Assembly: GCA_017302135.1 (NCBI GenBank)
Contig: JAFLDZ010000002.1
Span: forward strand, 372,001-436,000
Length of the DNA stretch: 64,000 nt
Source: Lysobacterales bacterium
GTDB taxonomy: Bacteria; Pseudomonadota; Gammaproteobacteria; Xanthomonadales; Xanthomonadaceae
Direction of reading: 5' to 3'
Below are positions 55,649-64,000 of the stretch, piece after piece. The notes beneath the pieces were generated by a model, which was not told where the DNA came from, did not search any database, and was given only the letters and a program-made list of their open reading frames with translations. The number at the start of each line of letters is the position of its first letter. Position 1 is the stretch's first letter. The translations under genes and the position numbers were made by a program.

Positions 55649-56274
55649 GCGCTTTGCTCTTGTTCCAGTGGTCGCGTCCAAAAGGTCAGTGCATGCTCGA
55701 TCTCGCCGCAGCCGATTTCGTTCCAATGCAAGCACATCGTCATCTCCGGCCGGCGAACGTAGCCGCGCTTTGTCCAGAACGCTTCGTTGCCGCGATGCGC
55801 TTCCGGGCGACGCGGATCGTCGGCATCTCGATCCACCGCGCAGAACGCGACAAGATCGAAACGGCCGAGGGAACGCGCATGCGCTTCGCGATGATCGAAA
55901 AAGGCATGGCCGATCCCCTGGCCGCGATAGGCGGGCAGCAGCACCGATTCCCCGAAATAGAACACGCGTCCGGTGTCCATGCCCTGCGCCTCGAACGGCG
56001 CGCGGAACTCGGGCGAATCGTCGGCCAGCGGCAGTCCGGTGGACGCGCCGATCACCGCATCGTCATCGAAGGCGAGCACGAACACGCTGTCGACGGAGCG
56101 GGCATAGGCATCGAGGTATTCGCGTTCGTACGCAGGATCGCCGTCGTAGAGGTACGGCCAGTCGCGGAATACCGCGATCCGCAGCGCAGCGACCGCATCG
56201 AGATACGGGTGAATGTCCGCACCCGCGACACGGCGGATCTGGATTCGGATCGTGCGGGCCGCGTTCGAAGTCAT
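55645..56274 (-). CDS. GNAT acetyltransferase paired with the amidase
   Basis: This 209-residue GNAT protein has its acetyl-CoA binding motif at VFYFGESVLLPAYRGQGIGH (RGQGIG) and a strand before it, SVFVLAFDDDAVIGASTGLP. The C-terminal CLHWNEIGCGEIEHALTFW is like that of the acetyltransferase halves of GNAT/amidase fusions. It is the first gene of a two-gene operon and its stop overlaps the amidase ATG by 4 nt. No substrate can be assigned; a small polar amine is likely. Confidence 0.87.
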   Translation of the reverse strand: MTSNAARTIRIQIRRVAGADIHPYLDAVAALRIAVFRDWPYLYDGDPAYEREYLDAYARSVDSVFVLAFDDDAVIGASTGLPLADDSPEFRAPFEAQGMDTGRVFYFGESVLLPAYRGQGIGHAFFDHREAHARSLGRFDLVAFCAVDRDADDPRRPEAHRGNEAFWTKRGYVRRPEMTMCLHWNEIGCGEIEHALTFWTRPLEQEQSA

Positions 56275-56346
56275 GCGTTCGATTCTATGCCAAAGAAAAC
56301 GCCGCAGGCACGGGGCCCGCGGCGTTCGGGAACAGGGTGGAAACGA

Positions 56347-57726
56347 TCAGCCGCGCGGGAGCGGCGGCGGATTCGTCGTGCCGACGCTGTACCAGTCGAT
56401 CTTGCGGGTGACCACCATGATCGCGGCGAGAATCAGGAACAGCAGGCCGGCACCCAGCACCATCGCATTGTCCTCGGAGATCAGCAGCCCGTAGAGCGCG
56501 CCGTAGAGCGTACACAGCATCGCGGCGAAACCGAAGCCGCGCAGCCAGGAGCGCAGCACATGGCTGACGTAGTAGCCCAGCAAGCCGATGCAGGCACCGC
56601 TGGCGACGAGATAGGCCTTGCCGAATTCCATGTGCTCGGACAGCGCCACCAGCAGCAGGAAGAAGATCGCCAGCGCCAGACCGACCAGGCCGTACTGGAT
56701 CGGGTGGATCCGCAGCTGTTTGATCAGCTCGAACATGAAGAAGCCCACGAAAGTCAGCAGCACGAACAGGATGCCGTACTTGCTTGCGCGATCGGCCTGC
56801 GAATAGATGTTGACCGGCTCGACCAGCGAGACGCCGATGGCATCCAGACCCGACACCGTTTCGGCATTGTTTGCGGCATCGACCGAGCCTGCGGGCGCCA
56901 TGCCCGGCACTCGCGAACCGCCGAGGTACTGCGCCTGCGCATTGGTCGCCAAGGACGAGATTTCCCACTCCGCGTGGAATCCCTTGTCATCGATCGTGCG
57001 CTTGCGCGGCAGGAAATCGCCGTTGAACAGCGGATGCGGCCAAGGCGAATCGATGGTGATGATGTTGCGCTTCGCCAGCGGCGCGATGGCCAGCGATTCC
57101 GTGCCTTCGAGCGTGAAATCGAGCTGGCTGTCGAGCACGATCGCACCGCCGGCCACGGTGACCGGCAGGCGCGCGTGCAGGCCGCCGCCGTCGCCGCTGC
57201 CCGGGCCCTGCAGCAGTTCGACGTCCTTGCCGTTGATCGTCAGCGTCTGCAGACCGACCACGCCGCGCACATCGGCGATGGCATAACTGAGATACGGCTG
57301 ACCGATCTTTCGCGGCGCGAGCGCATCGGCATCGCCGGGGACGGTGACCTGGAATTCCGCGTGGAGCTTGGTCGCGAACTCGTATTTGCGCACCTGATGA
57401 AGCCCGATCTTGCGCACGATCGGTTTCATCGTGCCCTTGGCTTCCAGCGTCTCCGGGAAGAACATCCAGATGCCGCTCTCTTCGCGCCGCACCTTGCGGG
57501 TGAAACCCTGGTTGTCCTTCTCTTCGACTTCGACCAGTTCGGTGTACGGCACCATCAGCACAGGCCCCGAAAGCGCCTGTGCGCCTGCGGAACTGCGCGC
57601 GACGGTCTGCACCGCTTCGCGACGATACATCTGCCGATCCTGGATGGTGCCGCGGATCATCAGCAGCGGGACGAGAATGGCAATGGTCAATCCAATCACC
57701 ATGAGAATCTTCAGGAGCAATCGCAT
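56347..57726 (-). CDS. creD: Inner membrane protein CreD
   Basis: This 459-residue protein starts MRLLLKILMVIGLTIAILVP, a membrane anchor. A large periplasmic domain follows (residues about 40-300), with SAGAQALSGPVLMVPYTELVE and FNGDFLPRKRTIDDKGFHAE-type sequence (seen as GDFLPRKRTIDDKGFHAEWE). Five or six membrane helices complete it (KYGILFVLLTFVGFFMFEL onward). CreD is a membrane protein of the Cre/Blr regulon, linked to beta-lactam tolerance and envelope integrity. A consensus CreB site lies 67 nt upstream. creC and creB are directly upstream on the same strand. Confidence 0.94.
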   Translation of the reverse strand: MRLLLKILMVIGLTIAILVPLLMIRGTIQDRQMYRREAVQTVARSSAGAQALSGPVLMVPYTELVEVEEKDNQGFTRKVRREESGIWMFFPETLEAKGTMKPIVRKIGLHQVRKYEFATKLHAEFQVTVPGDADALAPRKIGQPYLSYAIADVRGVVGLQTLTINGKDVELLQGPGSGDGGGLHARLPVTVAGGAIVLDSQLDFTLEGTESLAIAPLAKRNIITIDSPWPHPLFNGDFLPRKRTIDDKGFHAEWEISSLATNAQAQYLGGSRVPGMAPAGSVDAANNAETVSGLDAIGVSLVEPVNIYSQADRASKYGILFVLLTFVGFFMFELIKQLRIHPIQYGLVGLALAIFFLLLVALSEHMEFGKAYLVASGACIGLLGYYVSHVLRSWLRGFGFAAMLCTLYGALYGLLISEDNAMVLGAGLLFLILAAIMVVTRKIDWYSVGTTNPPPLPRG

Positions 57727-57792
57727 GTCGGCCTCCGACGTTGTGGACGGTGCCAGTGTCGACAAGGCATGCGGGGCGGCGATGGCGCCCGG

Positions 57793-57808
57793 GTGAAGCC
57801 TGTGTGAA
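57793..57808 (-). promoter_or_regulatory. Consensus cre tag (CreB-binding site) upstream of creD
   Basis: On the minus strand TTCACACAGGCTTCAC matches the cre/blr tag TTCAC-N6-TTCAC exactly. It is in the short gap between creC and creD, in the orientation and distance expected for activation of creD. Confidence 0.8.
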
Positions 57809-57821
57809 GCAGTGGAAAGCG

Positions 57822-59285
57822 CTATTCGACGGGCAGGACCAGACTCGCAGCCGCGCCGCCGCCGTCGCGGTTGACCAGTACGACCCGGCCGCCGTGCAGT
57901 TCGACGGCTTCCGCCACGAAACACAGCCCCAGGCCGCTGCTGCGACTGCGGCCGTCCGGACGCGGCAGCGAATAGAATCGCTCGAACGTGCGCTCCAGCG
58001 CGTAATCCGGCACGCCCGGGCCGCGATCCAGCACTTCGACGACGAGGCTGTCCGCTTCGCGCCGCAGGTGCAGTTCGATCTCGCTGCCGGCCGGCGCGAA
58101 ATCCGCCGCGTTGTCGAGCAGATTGAGCAGCGACTGGCGCAGCAGGAACGGGTCGCCGGAGACGCGCAGACCGCGCGCATCGGCAGCTTCGACGATATTC
58201 AGGCGCAGCGACGCCTGCGCGTATTTCGGCGCGATCCGTTCGGCGGCTTCGTCGGCGATGACGCGCATATCCACCTGCTGCGGCTGTTCGATCCGCTGCC
58301 GGTGTTCGACCGCCGCCAGCGCCAGCAGTTTGTCGATCATTTCCGCCATGCGTTCGCTCTGCGCGCGAATCGTCGCGACGAAACGGGCGCGGTCCGCAGC
58401 AGGCATCGGCGCCATGTCGCTGTCGGCGGTCTGCAGCAGTTCGGCGCTGCCGCGGATCGCCGCGAGCGGGCTTTTCAATTCATGGGTCAGTGCGTGGACG
58501 TATTGTTCGACGTACTGCTTGCCTTCGAGCTTGGCGCGCATGGTTTCCAGCGCACGTCCGAGATCGCCGAATTCGCCCGCGCTGTCGGGCGGGGTCGCGC
58601 GTTCGCCCGCAGAAACCGCATCCGCGTAGCGGCGCAAGGCGCCGAGCTGGCGCGACAACCACCATGCCGCCAGCAGGCCGATCACCAGCGCCGCGCCGAG
58701 CAGCACGGATCCCCAGCGCAGGATCACGCCCTGACTGCGGGCGATGAACGGCGCGATGGTCTGGTTGGGCTTGGCGACGGTCAACACGCCGACGATGCGA
58801 GAAGTCCCGTCTTCGCGGACGGTGATCGGTGCGGCCACATGCATGACCGAGCTGGTTTCGTCGTCCGGATCGCTGCGCGAAGAGCGCGCGCCATAGCGGC
58901 CGCGCAAGGTGAGGTGGACATCGTTCCAGCGCGAATAATCCTTGCCCACATCCTGTCCGCTGGAATCGAATACGACGATCCCGCGCGCATCGGTCACATA
59001 GATGCGGGTGCTGACCTTGCGCTTGGTGAAGCCCCAGATTTCGGCGCCGAGGTCGCGATCGGTCAGTGCGCGCACGTGCGCGGCGAAGCGACCGTCGTCG
59101 ATGCGTCCGGCGATCAGATCGTCCTTGGCCTGCTCCGCCAGCAGATTGGCGGTATCGACCAGGGTGTCTTCCATCGCCTGGCGCACGCCGGGCTTCACTT
59201 CCTGCAGGAATACGCGGCCCAGCAGCAGCGCTGCCAGGGCCACGATCAGGAAATAACCGAGCAGGATGCGCAGGCCGATCTTCAT
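57822..59285 (-). CDS. creC: Sensor histidine kinase CreC
   Basis: This 487-residue membrane kinase has an N-terminal helix (ILLGYFLIVALAALLLGRVF), a periplasmic CreC sensor domain (about 28-180; PGVRQAMEDTLVDTANLLAE) and a second helix (WGSVLLGAALVIGLLAAWWL). A HAMP domain is next, then the dimerisation domain with His in HALTHELKSPLAAIRGSAELLQ. The ATPase has the N box LLNLLDNAADFAPAGS and the G boxes DRGPGVPDYAL and SSGLGLCFVAEAVELHG. It phosphorylates CreB. The gene lies 27 nt after creB and 95 nt before creD. Confidence 0.95.
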   Translation of the reverse strand: MKIGLRILLGYFLIVALAALLLGRVFLQEVKPGVRQAMEDTLVDTANLLAEQAKDDLIAGRIDDGRFAAHVRALTDRDLGAEIWGFTKRKVSTRIYVTDARGIVVFDSSGQDVGKDYSRWNDVHLTLRGRYGARSSRSDPDDETSSVMHVAAPITVREDGTSRIVGVLTVAKPNQTIAPFIARSQGVILRWGSVLLGAALVIGLLAAWWLSRQLGALRRYADAVSAGERATPPDSAGEFGDLGRALETMRAKLEGKQYVEQYVHALTHELKSPLAAIRGSAELLQTADSDMAPMPAADRARFVATIRAQSERMAEMIDKLLALAAVEHRQRIEQPQQVDMRVIADEAAERIAPKYAQASLRLNIVEAADARGLRVSGDPFLLRQSLLNLLDNAADFAPAGSEIELHLRREADSLVVEVLDRGPGVPDYALERTFERFYSLPRPDGRSRSSGLGLCFVAEAVELHGGRVVLVNRDGGGAAASLVLPVE

Positions 59286-59312
59286 ATCGTGAGGTTCACG
59301 TCCACGGCGCCG

Positions 59313-60002
59313 TCATCCACCGGTGTCGAGCGAATAGCCCAAGCCACGGTGGGTGCGAATCGGATCATCCTGTTCATTCAGGCTGCGCAGCTTCGCGCGC
59401 AGCGTCTTGATATGGGTATCGACGGTGCGGTCGCCGCTTTCCAATGCGTCGGCCCACACCCGGTCCATCAACTGCATCCGCGAAAGCACCGCGCCGGGGC
59501 GGTGCATCAGCACTTCGAGCAGACCATACTCGTAGCGGGTGAGATCAAGCGCATGACCGCAGTAGCGGATGCGTTTGCCTTCGCGATCGATCTCGAAGGT
59601 TCCATGCGCCTGCCAGGCCGCAATTTCGGTCTGCGTGCGCCGGCGCAGCCGCGCGCGCACCCGCGCCACCAGTTCGCGCGGCGAAAAAGGCTTCACCACA
59701 TAATCGTCGGCACCCAGCTCCAGACCGACCACCCGGTCGATCTCGCCATCGCGCGCGGTCAGGAAGATCACCGGCACTTCGCTGAAGGTGCGCAGCGTGC
59801 GGCAGACGTCGAAGCCGGTGATGTCCGGCAGGCCGACATCCAGCACCACCAGATCCACTCCGCCGGCACGCACTTTCGGCGCCACTTCGCCCCCCAGCAG
59901 CACGTGCTCGGCCGCGAAACCCTCGCTGCGCAGCGCATAGAGCACGGTGTCGGCGATGGCGGTTTCGTCTTCGGCGATGAGGATGGTCGGCGTGGCGGCC
60001 AT
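59313..60002 (-). CDS. creB: Response regulator CreB
   Basis: This 229-residue OmpR-type regulator has receiver residues in ILIAEDETAIADTVLYA, LVVLDVGLPDITGF (acceptor Asp) and ADDYVVKPFSPRELVARV. The winged helix has GLLEVLMHRPGAVLSRMQL and SGDRTVDTHIKTLRAKLR, ending RTHRGLGYSLDTGG. It binds TTCAC-N6-TTCAC sites; one is at creD. The start was set at ATG 60002, before the conserved TPTILIAEDE; an upstream ATG at 60032 is possible, and neither has a clear ribosome site. It is first in creB-creC-creD. Confidence 0.94.
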   Translation of the reverse strand: MAATPTILIAEDETAIADTVLYALRSEGFAAEHVLLGGEVAPKVRAGGVDLVVLDVGLPDITGFDVCRTLRTFSEVPVIFLTARDGEIDRVVGLELGADDYVVKPFSPRELVARVRARLRRRTQTEIAAWQAHGTFEIDREGKRIRYCGHALDLTRYEYGLLEVLMHRPGAVLSRMQLMDRVWADALESGDRTVDTHIKTLRAKLRSLNEQDDPIRTHRGLGYSLDTGG

Positions 60003-60106
60003 GGCGGGCGTCGGAAAGGCGGCGTCGGGCATTGTAGGCCGTTCGCGGCCGGGGATTCGCATACCATGACAGGCCCGCGCCCGCGGCGCCGCACGAACGA
60101 CACCGC

Positions 60107-60967
60107 ATGAACTACCGTCACGCCTTCCACGCCGGCAACCACGCCGATGCGCTCAAGCACATCGCGCTGCTTGCCCTGTGCGACGCGCTGACCGCGAAGC
60201 CGGCGCCGCTTTACGCACTGGATACCCACGCCGGTGCCGGCGTGTATCTGCTCGATGGGGAAGAAGCGATCAAGACCGGCGAAGCGAGCAGCGGCATCGA
60301 CCGACTGCTGCTCAAGCCGCCACAGGATGCAGCGATCGCCCGCTATCTCGCTGCGGTCGCCACCTGTCGCGCGGAAACCGGCCAGCCCCTCGCCTACCCC
60401 GGCTCGCCCTGGCTGCTGGCGCATGCGCTGCGCGAGCAGGACCGCATCGCCTGCTGCGAACTGCGCGAAGAGGAAGCGGCGCTGTTGAAACACAATCTCG
60501 GCCGCGACATGCGCATCGCCGTGCATGCCCGCGATGGCTACACGGCGATGCGTGCGCTGCTGCCGCCGAAGATCGGCACGACGAAATTCGCACGCGGACT
60601 GGTGCTGATCGATCCGCCCTACGAAACCCAGCTCGACGAGTTCGACACCGCGCGCACCGCGCTGAAGGATGCGTTGGAACGCTGGCCGCAGGCCGTCTAC
60701 ATGCTGTGGTATCCGATCAAACGGCGCAGCACGCTGATGCCGTTCTATCGCAGCGCGGCGACGCTGCATGCGAAATCGGTCCTGTTGTGCGAACTACTGG
60801 TACGCGCGGACGACTCGCCGCTGCGGATGAACGGCAGCGGTTTATTGATCCTCAATGCGCCATGGCAGTTCGACCGCCGGTTGCAGGCCAGCATCGCGGC
60901 ATTGCGCAATGCCCTCGGTGAGCCCGGGGCGTCTTCCCGGGTCGAATGGCTGCGCGAAGCGGATTGA
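60107..60967 (+). CDS. rlmJ: 23S rRNA (adenine(2030)-N6)-methyltransferase RlmJ
   Basis: This 286-residue SAM methyltransferase modifies A2030 in 23S rRNA. The N-terminus [20 protein letters not shown] is diagnostic of RlmJ. The SAM site has [14 protein letters not shown], and the catalytic N6-adenine motif is [16 protein letters not shown] (DPPY). The C-terminus has [13 protein letters not shown]. Length is the family norm. It is divergent from creB, with 104 nt between the starts. Confidence 0.96.
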   Translation: MNYRHAFHAGNHADALKHIALLALCDALTAKPAPLYALDTHAGAGVYLLDGEEAIKTGEASSGIDRLLLKPPQDAAIARYLAAVATCRAETGQPLAYPGSPWLLAHALREQDRIACCELREEEAALLKHNLGRDMRIAVHARDGYTAMRALLPPKIGTTKFARGLVLIDPPYETQLDEFDTARTALKDALERWPQAVYMLWYPIKRRSTLMPFYRSAATLHAKSVLLCELLVRADDSPLRMNGSGLLILNAPWQFDRRLQASIAALRNALGEPGASSRVEWLREAD

Positions 60968-61049
60968 ACGCGGACGTGGCAATCCGCCCGATCTCCGACG
61001 ACGCGGCGTCTATGCGAAAATCCGCATCCCGAATCTCCTGACCTCCCCC

Positions 61050-62009
61050 ATGGCCGGTTCCAGCCTGTTCGCCCTGATCGACGACATCGCCACGCTGCTC
61101 GATGACGTGTCGGTGATGACCAAGGTCGCCACCCAGAAGACCGCCGGCGTACTCGGCGACGATCTGGCGCTCAACGCGCAGCAGGTTTCCGGCGTCAACG
61201 CGGACCGCGAATTGCCGGTGGTATGGGCAGTGGCGAAGGGCTCGCTGGTCAACAAGGCGATCCTGGTGCCGGCCGCGCTGGCGATCAGCGCTCTGGAGCA
61301 CTGGCTGCATTCGCGCGGGATGAACGTCCCGTTGATCACACCGCTGCTGATGCTCGGCGGCGCATTCCTCTGCTACGAAGGCGTGGAAAAGCTGGCGCAC
61401 AAGTTTCTGCATGGCAAGGACGAGGACGAAAAACACCATGTTCAACTGATCGAAGCGGTCGCCAACGAACAGGTCGACATGGTCGCGTTCGAGAAAGACA
61501 AGATCAAAGGCGCGATCCGCACCGACTTCATTCTCTCGGCCGAAATCATCGTCATTTCGCTGGGCACGGTGGCCCAGGAAGACTTCACGCGGCAGTTGGC
61601 TGTGCTGGTGGCGATCGCGCTGATCATGACCGTCGGCGTGTACGGCCTGGTCGGCGGCATCGTCAAGCTCGACGACCTCGGCCTGCTGCTCAATCGCGAC
61701 ACGCGCGAGAATGGACTGGCGAAGCTCAAGCGCGGCATCGGCGCCGCGATTCTGCGCAGCGCGCCGTATCTGATGAAGTTCCTGTCGGTTGCCGGTACTG
61801 CAGCGATGTTTCTGGTCGGCGGCAGCATTCTGGTCCACGGCATCGCGCCGCTGCACCACTTCATCGAGGCCTACAACGCCGGCAGTTTCGGCTGGCTGGT
61901 GACGATGCTGTTCGACGCGGCGGTCGGCATCGCTGCAGGCGCGATCGTGGTCGCACTGATGACCGGGATCTCCAAACTGCGCAAGCCGAAGCCTTCGCCT
62001 GCTGCCTGA
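61050..62009 (+). CDS. DUF808 (YedI-like) inner membrane protein
   Basis: This 319-residue membrane protein begins [20 protein letters not shown] and then [20 protein letters not shown], the DUF808 signature. About six to eight helices follow ([78 protein letters not shown]). Function is not known for the family. The ATG at 61050 was chosen because the conserved N-terminus starts there; upstream residues in frame are not conserved. No operon partner is evident. Confidence 0.9.
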   Translation: MAGSSLFALIDDIATLLDDVSVMTKVATQKTAGVLGDDLALNAQQVSGVNADRELPVVWAVAKGSLVNKAILVPAALAISALEHWLHSRGMNVPLITPLLMLGGAFLCYEGVEKLAHKFLHGKDEDEKHHVQLIEAVANEQVDMVAFEKDKIKGAIRTDFILSAEIIVISLGTVAQEDFTRQLAVLVAIALIMTVGVYGLVGGIVKLDDLGLLLNRDTRENGLAKLKRGIGAAILRSAPYLMKFLSVAGTAAMFLVGGSILVHGIAPLHHFIEAYNAGSFGWLVTMLFDAAVGIAAGAIVVALMTGISKLRKPKPSPAA

Positions 62010-62164
62010 CGGGTCCGCGTCCAGTCTCGACAGGCCCGAACAGGCAGGCCCGGAACAGGCCTGACGCCCCCGTTCGATGCTTCCAGTAGCGCCAGCTCCG
62101 ATACGCTGGATTTGCCCCTCTCAGCTAGAGCATAGCTTCATCTTCGCTGTGCCAAGATGGGCTG

Positions 62165-62719
62165 GTGAAACAGCGCGACCGACTCCCACCCTGGCACGAG
62201 TACAAACGGCTGCTCAATGGCCGTGAGGTACTGATCCGGCCGATCCGGCCCGAAGACGCGGAGCCGCTACGCCTCGGCTTCGGCCTGCTGCGTCCCGACG
62301 AGATCCGCCAACGCTTTCTCTACGCGATCAAGGAATTGACGCCCGAGACCGCCGACAAACTGTGCCGACCAGACCCGGAACGCGAATTTGCGCTGGTGGT
62401 CTCCGAGCCGATGCCTCCCGGTGAAGCCCTGATCGGCGCAGTGGCGAGGGTCGCGATCACGCCAGACACGCGCGAAGCCGAGTTCGCCATTCTCGTCAGT
62501 CATTTCATCAGCGGCATGGGCTTGGGCCGGCACCTGATGCTGCGACTGGTGCGATGGGCACGGCGCAAGCAACTCACGCGGCTCTACGGCGAGGTGCTGG
62601 AGCACAACACTGCGATGCTGGCGCTCGTGCATTCGCTGGGTTTTCGTCGCGAAACGTCGGACTCTCCGGGGCTCGTGCGTGTCACCTTGGATCTTTCGCA
62701 GGCTCCCGCATCCGACTAG
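62165..62719 (+). CDS. GNAT acetyltransferase of the Pat/protein-acetyltransferase-like type
   Basis: This 184-residue GNAT protein has VLIRPIRPEDAEPLRLGFGLL at its start, as in the GNAT domains of protein lysine acetyltransferases (Pat/YfiQ C-terminal part). The acetyl-CoA site is HFISGMGLGRHLMLRLVRWA (GMGLGRHL). LYGEVLEHNTAMLALVHSLG, then FRRETSDSPGLVRVTLDL ends it. It is a stand-alone domain without the acyl-CoA-synthetase part. The start is a GTG with only a weak ribosome site. Substrate unknown. It precedes mfd by 104 nt on the same strand. Confidence 0.87.
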   Translation: MKQRDRLPPWHEYKRLLNGREVLIRPIRPEDAEPLRLGFGLLRPDEIRQRFLYAIKELTPETADKLCRPDPEREFALVVSEPMPPGEALIGAVARVAITPDTREAEFAILVSHFISGMGLGRHLMLRLVRWARRKQLTRLYGEVLEHNTAMLALVHSLGFRRETSDSPGLVRVTLDLSQAPASD

Positions 62720-62823
62720 ACCGGCCTCGGAATCAGTGATGCCACGGCAGCCATCTGCACGCTGAGGTGACGCCGCGACCCGCCGGGGCTAACCTAGCGG
62801 CCCGTTGCATCCTCCAAGGCACC

Positions 62824-64000
62824 GTGCCCTCTTCTGCATCCGTACCCGACTCCCTCTCAGGCCTGCTGCCCAAAACCGGGCAATCGCGCGCCTGGTGGCG
62901 AGCACCCGCAAGCGCGAGCGCACTGGCATGGGCGATCCAGCGCGTCGCGCATGCGCACGATGGTCCGCTGTTGGCGATCGTGCGCGACAACCAGTCGGCG
63001 CATCAGCTCGAACACGATCTGCGCACGCTGACCGGCACGAACGACCCGCTGGCGGTGATGCATTTCCCCGACTGGGAAACCCTGCCCTACGATCAGTTCA
63101 GCCCGCATCCGGACATCGTGTCGCAGCGGCTCGCGGCCTTGCACCGCCTGCCGACGCTGCAGCGCGGCGTGGTGGTGGTGCCGGTACAGACGCTGATGCA
63201 GCGCCTTGCGCCGCTGTCTCATCTGGTCGGCAGCAGTTTCGATGTGCGCGTCGGCCAGCGGCTGGACATGGATGCTGAAAAGCGCCGGCTCGAAGGCGCC
63301 GGCTATCGCAACGTGCCACAGGTGTTCGATCCCGGCGATTTCGCGGTGCGCGGCGGCCTGCTCGACATCTATCCGATGGGCGCGGAAGAGCCCTATCGCA
63401 TCGAGTTGCTCGACGATGAGATCGACACGATCCGCGCCTTCGATCCCGAATCGCAGCGCTCGCTGGAGAAATACGAGTCGGTGCAGATGCTGCCCGGCCG
63501 CGAAGTGCCGATGGAAGGCGATGCGCTGCAGCGCGCGATGGACACGCTGCGCGACCGTTTCGATATCGACACCCGCCGCAGTGGCCTGTTCCAGGATCTG
63601 AAAGCCGGACTGACACCTGCTGGCATCGAGTACTACCTGCCGCTGTTCTTCGAGCGCACCGCGACCCTGTTCGACTACCTGACCGAACACGCGCTCCCGA
63701 TCCTCGGCGAAGGCGTGAACGAAGCGGCGGATCATTTCTGGCGCACCACCAACGAGCGCTACGAACAGCGCCGACACGATATCGAGCGGCCACTGTTGCC
63801 GCCTGCGGAACTCTATCTGCCGCCGGACACCCTGCGCGAAACGCTCAACCGCAGCCGCCGTATCGAGATCTGCGGCGAAGGCCACCCGCGTCGCGCTGAA
63901 TCGCTGGCGACGGGCACCCAGCCAGCGCCGGATCTGCCGCTCGTAGCCAAGGACTCGGCACCCGCAGCGGCGCTGACATCGTTTCTGTCGGCCTATCCCG
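62824..64000 (+). CDS. mfd: Transcription-repair coupling factor Mfd, 5' part (runs off the window)
   Basis: The first 392 codons of Mfd, which displaces stalled RNA polymerase and recruits UvrA. The visible part is the UvrB-like region: HFPDWETLPYDQFSPHPDIVSQRL, VVVPVQTLMQRLAP, DPGDFAVRGGLLDIYPMG and the UvrA-contact region up to SFLSAYP at the edge. The RNA polymerase-binding and translocase domains lie beyond 64000. The start is a GTG at 62824 with AAGG 8 nt upstream, followed by a Ser/Pro-rich tip (VPSSASVPDSLSGLLPKTG). No stop is met in frame to the window end. Confidence 0.95.
   Translation, partial: MPSSASVPDSLSGLLPKTGQSRAWWRAPASASALAWAIQRVAHAHDGPLLAIVRDNQSAHQLEHDLRTLTGTNDPLAVMHFPDWETLPYDQFSPHPDIVSQRLAALHRLPTLQRGVVVVPVQTLMQRLAPLSHLVGSSFDVRVGQRLDMDAEKRRLEGAGYRNVPQVFDPGDFAVRGGLLDIYPMGAEEPYRIELLDDEIDTIRAFDPESQRSLEKYESVQMLPGREVPMEGDALQRAMDTLRDRFDIDTRRSGLFQDLKAGLTPAGIEYYLPLFFERTATLFDYLTEHALPILGEGVNEAADHFWRTTNERYEQRRHDIERPLLPPAELYLPPDTLRETLNRSRRIEICGEGHPRRAESLATGTQPAPDLPLVAKDSAPAAALTSFLSAYP

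Overview
The window is 64 kb of high-GC, gene-dense chromosome. It most likely comes from a gammaproteobacterium of the Lysobacterales (Xanthomonadales), family Lysobacteraceae; the genus cannot be fixed from the sequence alone. Three things support this. The lexA promoter carries the TTAG-N6-TACTA type LexA box known from Xanthomonas and Xylella. The gene orders gcvR-bcp-phoH, pncC-lexA-recA and phoB-phoR-ppk-ppx fit this group. The Bcp/PrxQ peroxiredoxin has the 36-residue peroxidatic-to-resolving Cys spacing known from Xylella PrxQ. I found no rRNA, tRNA, CRISPR array or prophage.

Layout. 0.3-6.5 kb: ACT-domain regulator, peroxiredoxin, PIN-PhoH ATPase, GNAT, a small HTH gene overlapping a SulP transporter, and thiD. 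6.5-10.1 kb: nucleotide-sugar genes (galE, a UDP-sugar dehydrogenase and a 4-epimerase). 10.1-14.6 kb: a looser, apparently lower-GC accessory patch (NTF2-like protein, alpha/beta hydrolase, methyltransferase) followed by a GDPD lipoprotein and a second NTF2-like protein. 15-17.4 kb: the SOS genes pncC, lexA and recA. 17.5-25 kb: a haem-motif lipoprotein, a TonB-dependent receptor, mutS and a tiny secreted six-cysteine protein. 25.2-32 kb: a membrane-anchored ClpB-like AAA+ protein with a release-factor-like tail, a DUF937 protein, and a TIR-NB-ARC-TPR protein that looks like a single-gene immune receptor. 32-34.8 kb: katG and debris. 34.9-43.4 kb: PadR plus sensor-domain pair, cyclophilin, phosphatase/kinase-USP pair, isocitrate dehydrogenase, AhpD-like/glutaredoxin pair and an M48 protease. 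43.4-44.1 kb: a vapBC toxin-antitoxin module. 44.2-50.2 kb: the phosphate regulon core phoBR-ppk-ppx behind a PhoB-box array. 50.3-52 kb: a glycosyltransferase and a PAP2 phosphatase. 52-54.8 kb: a metallopeptidase-like lipoprotein with a broken active site, and an IS110 transposase remnant. 54.8-64 kb: GNAT/amidase pair, creBCD with a consensus cre tag, rlmJ, DUF808, GNAT and the 5' part of mfd.

How the genes work together. Several control circuits can be read directly from sites next to their genes: LexA on lexA, PhoB on phoBR, CreB on creD, an OxyR-like half site on katG, and probable autoregulation of vapBC and of the HTH-SulP pair. Translational coupling through ATGA or GTGA overlaps ties together HTH/sulP, padR/sensor, glutaredoxin/AhpD, vapB/vapC, phoR/ppk and GNAT/amidase. 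The most novel candidates are the TIR-NB-ARC-TPR protein, the AAA+-release-factor-like fusion with its DUF937 neighbour, the mirror-symmetric cysteine miniprotein, and the HAIGH metallopeptidase homologue.
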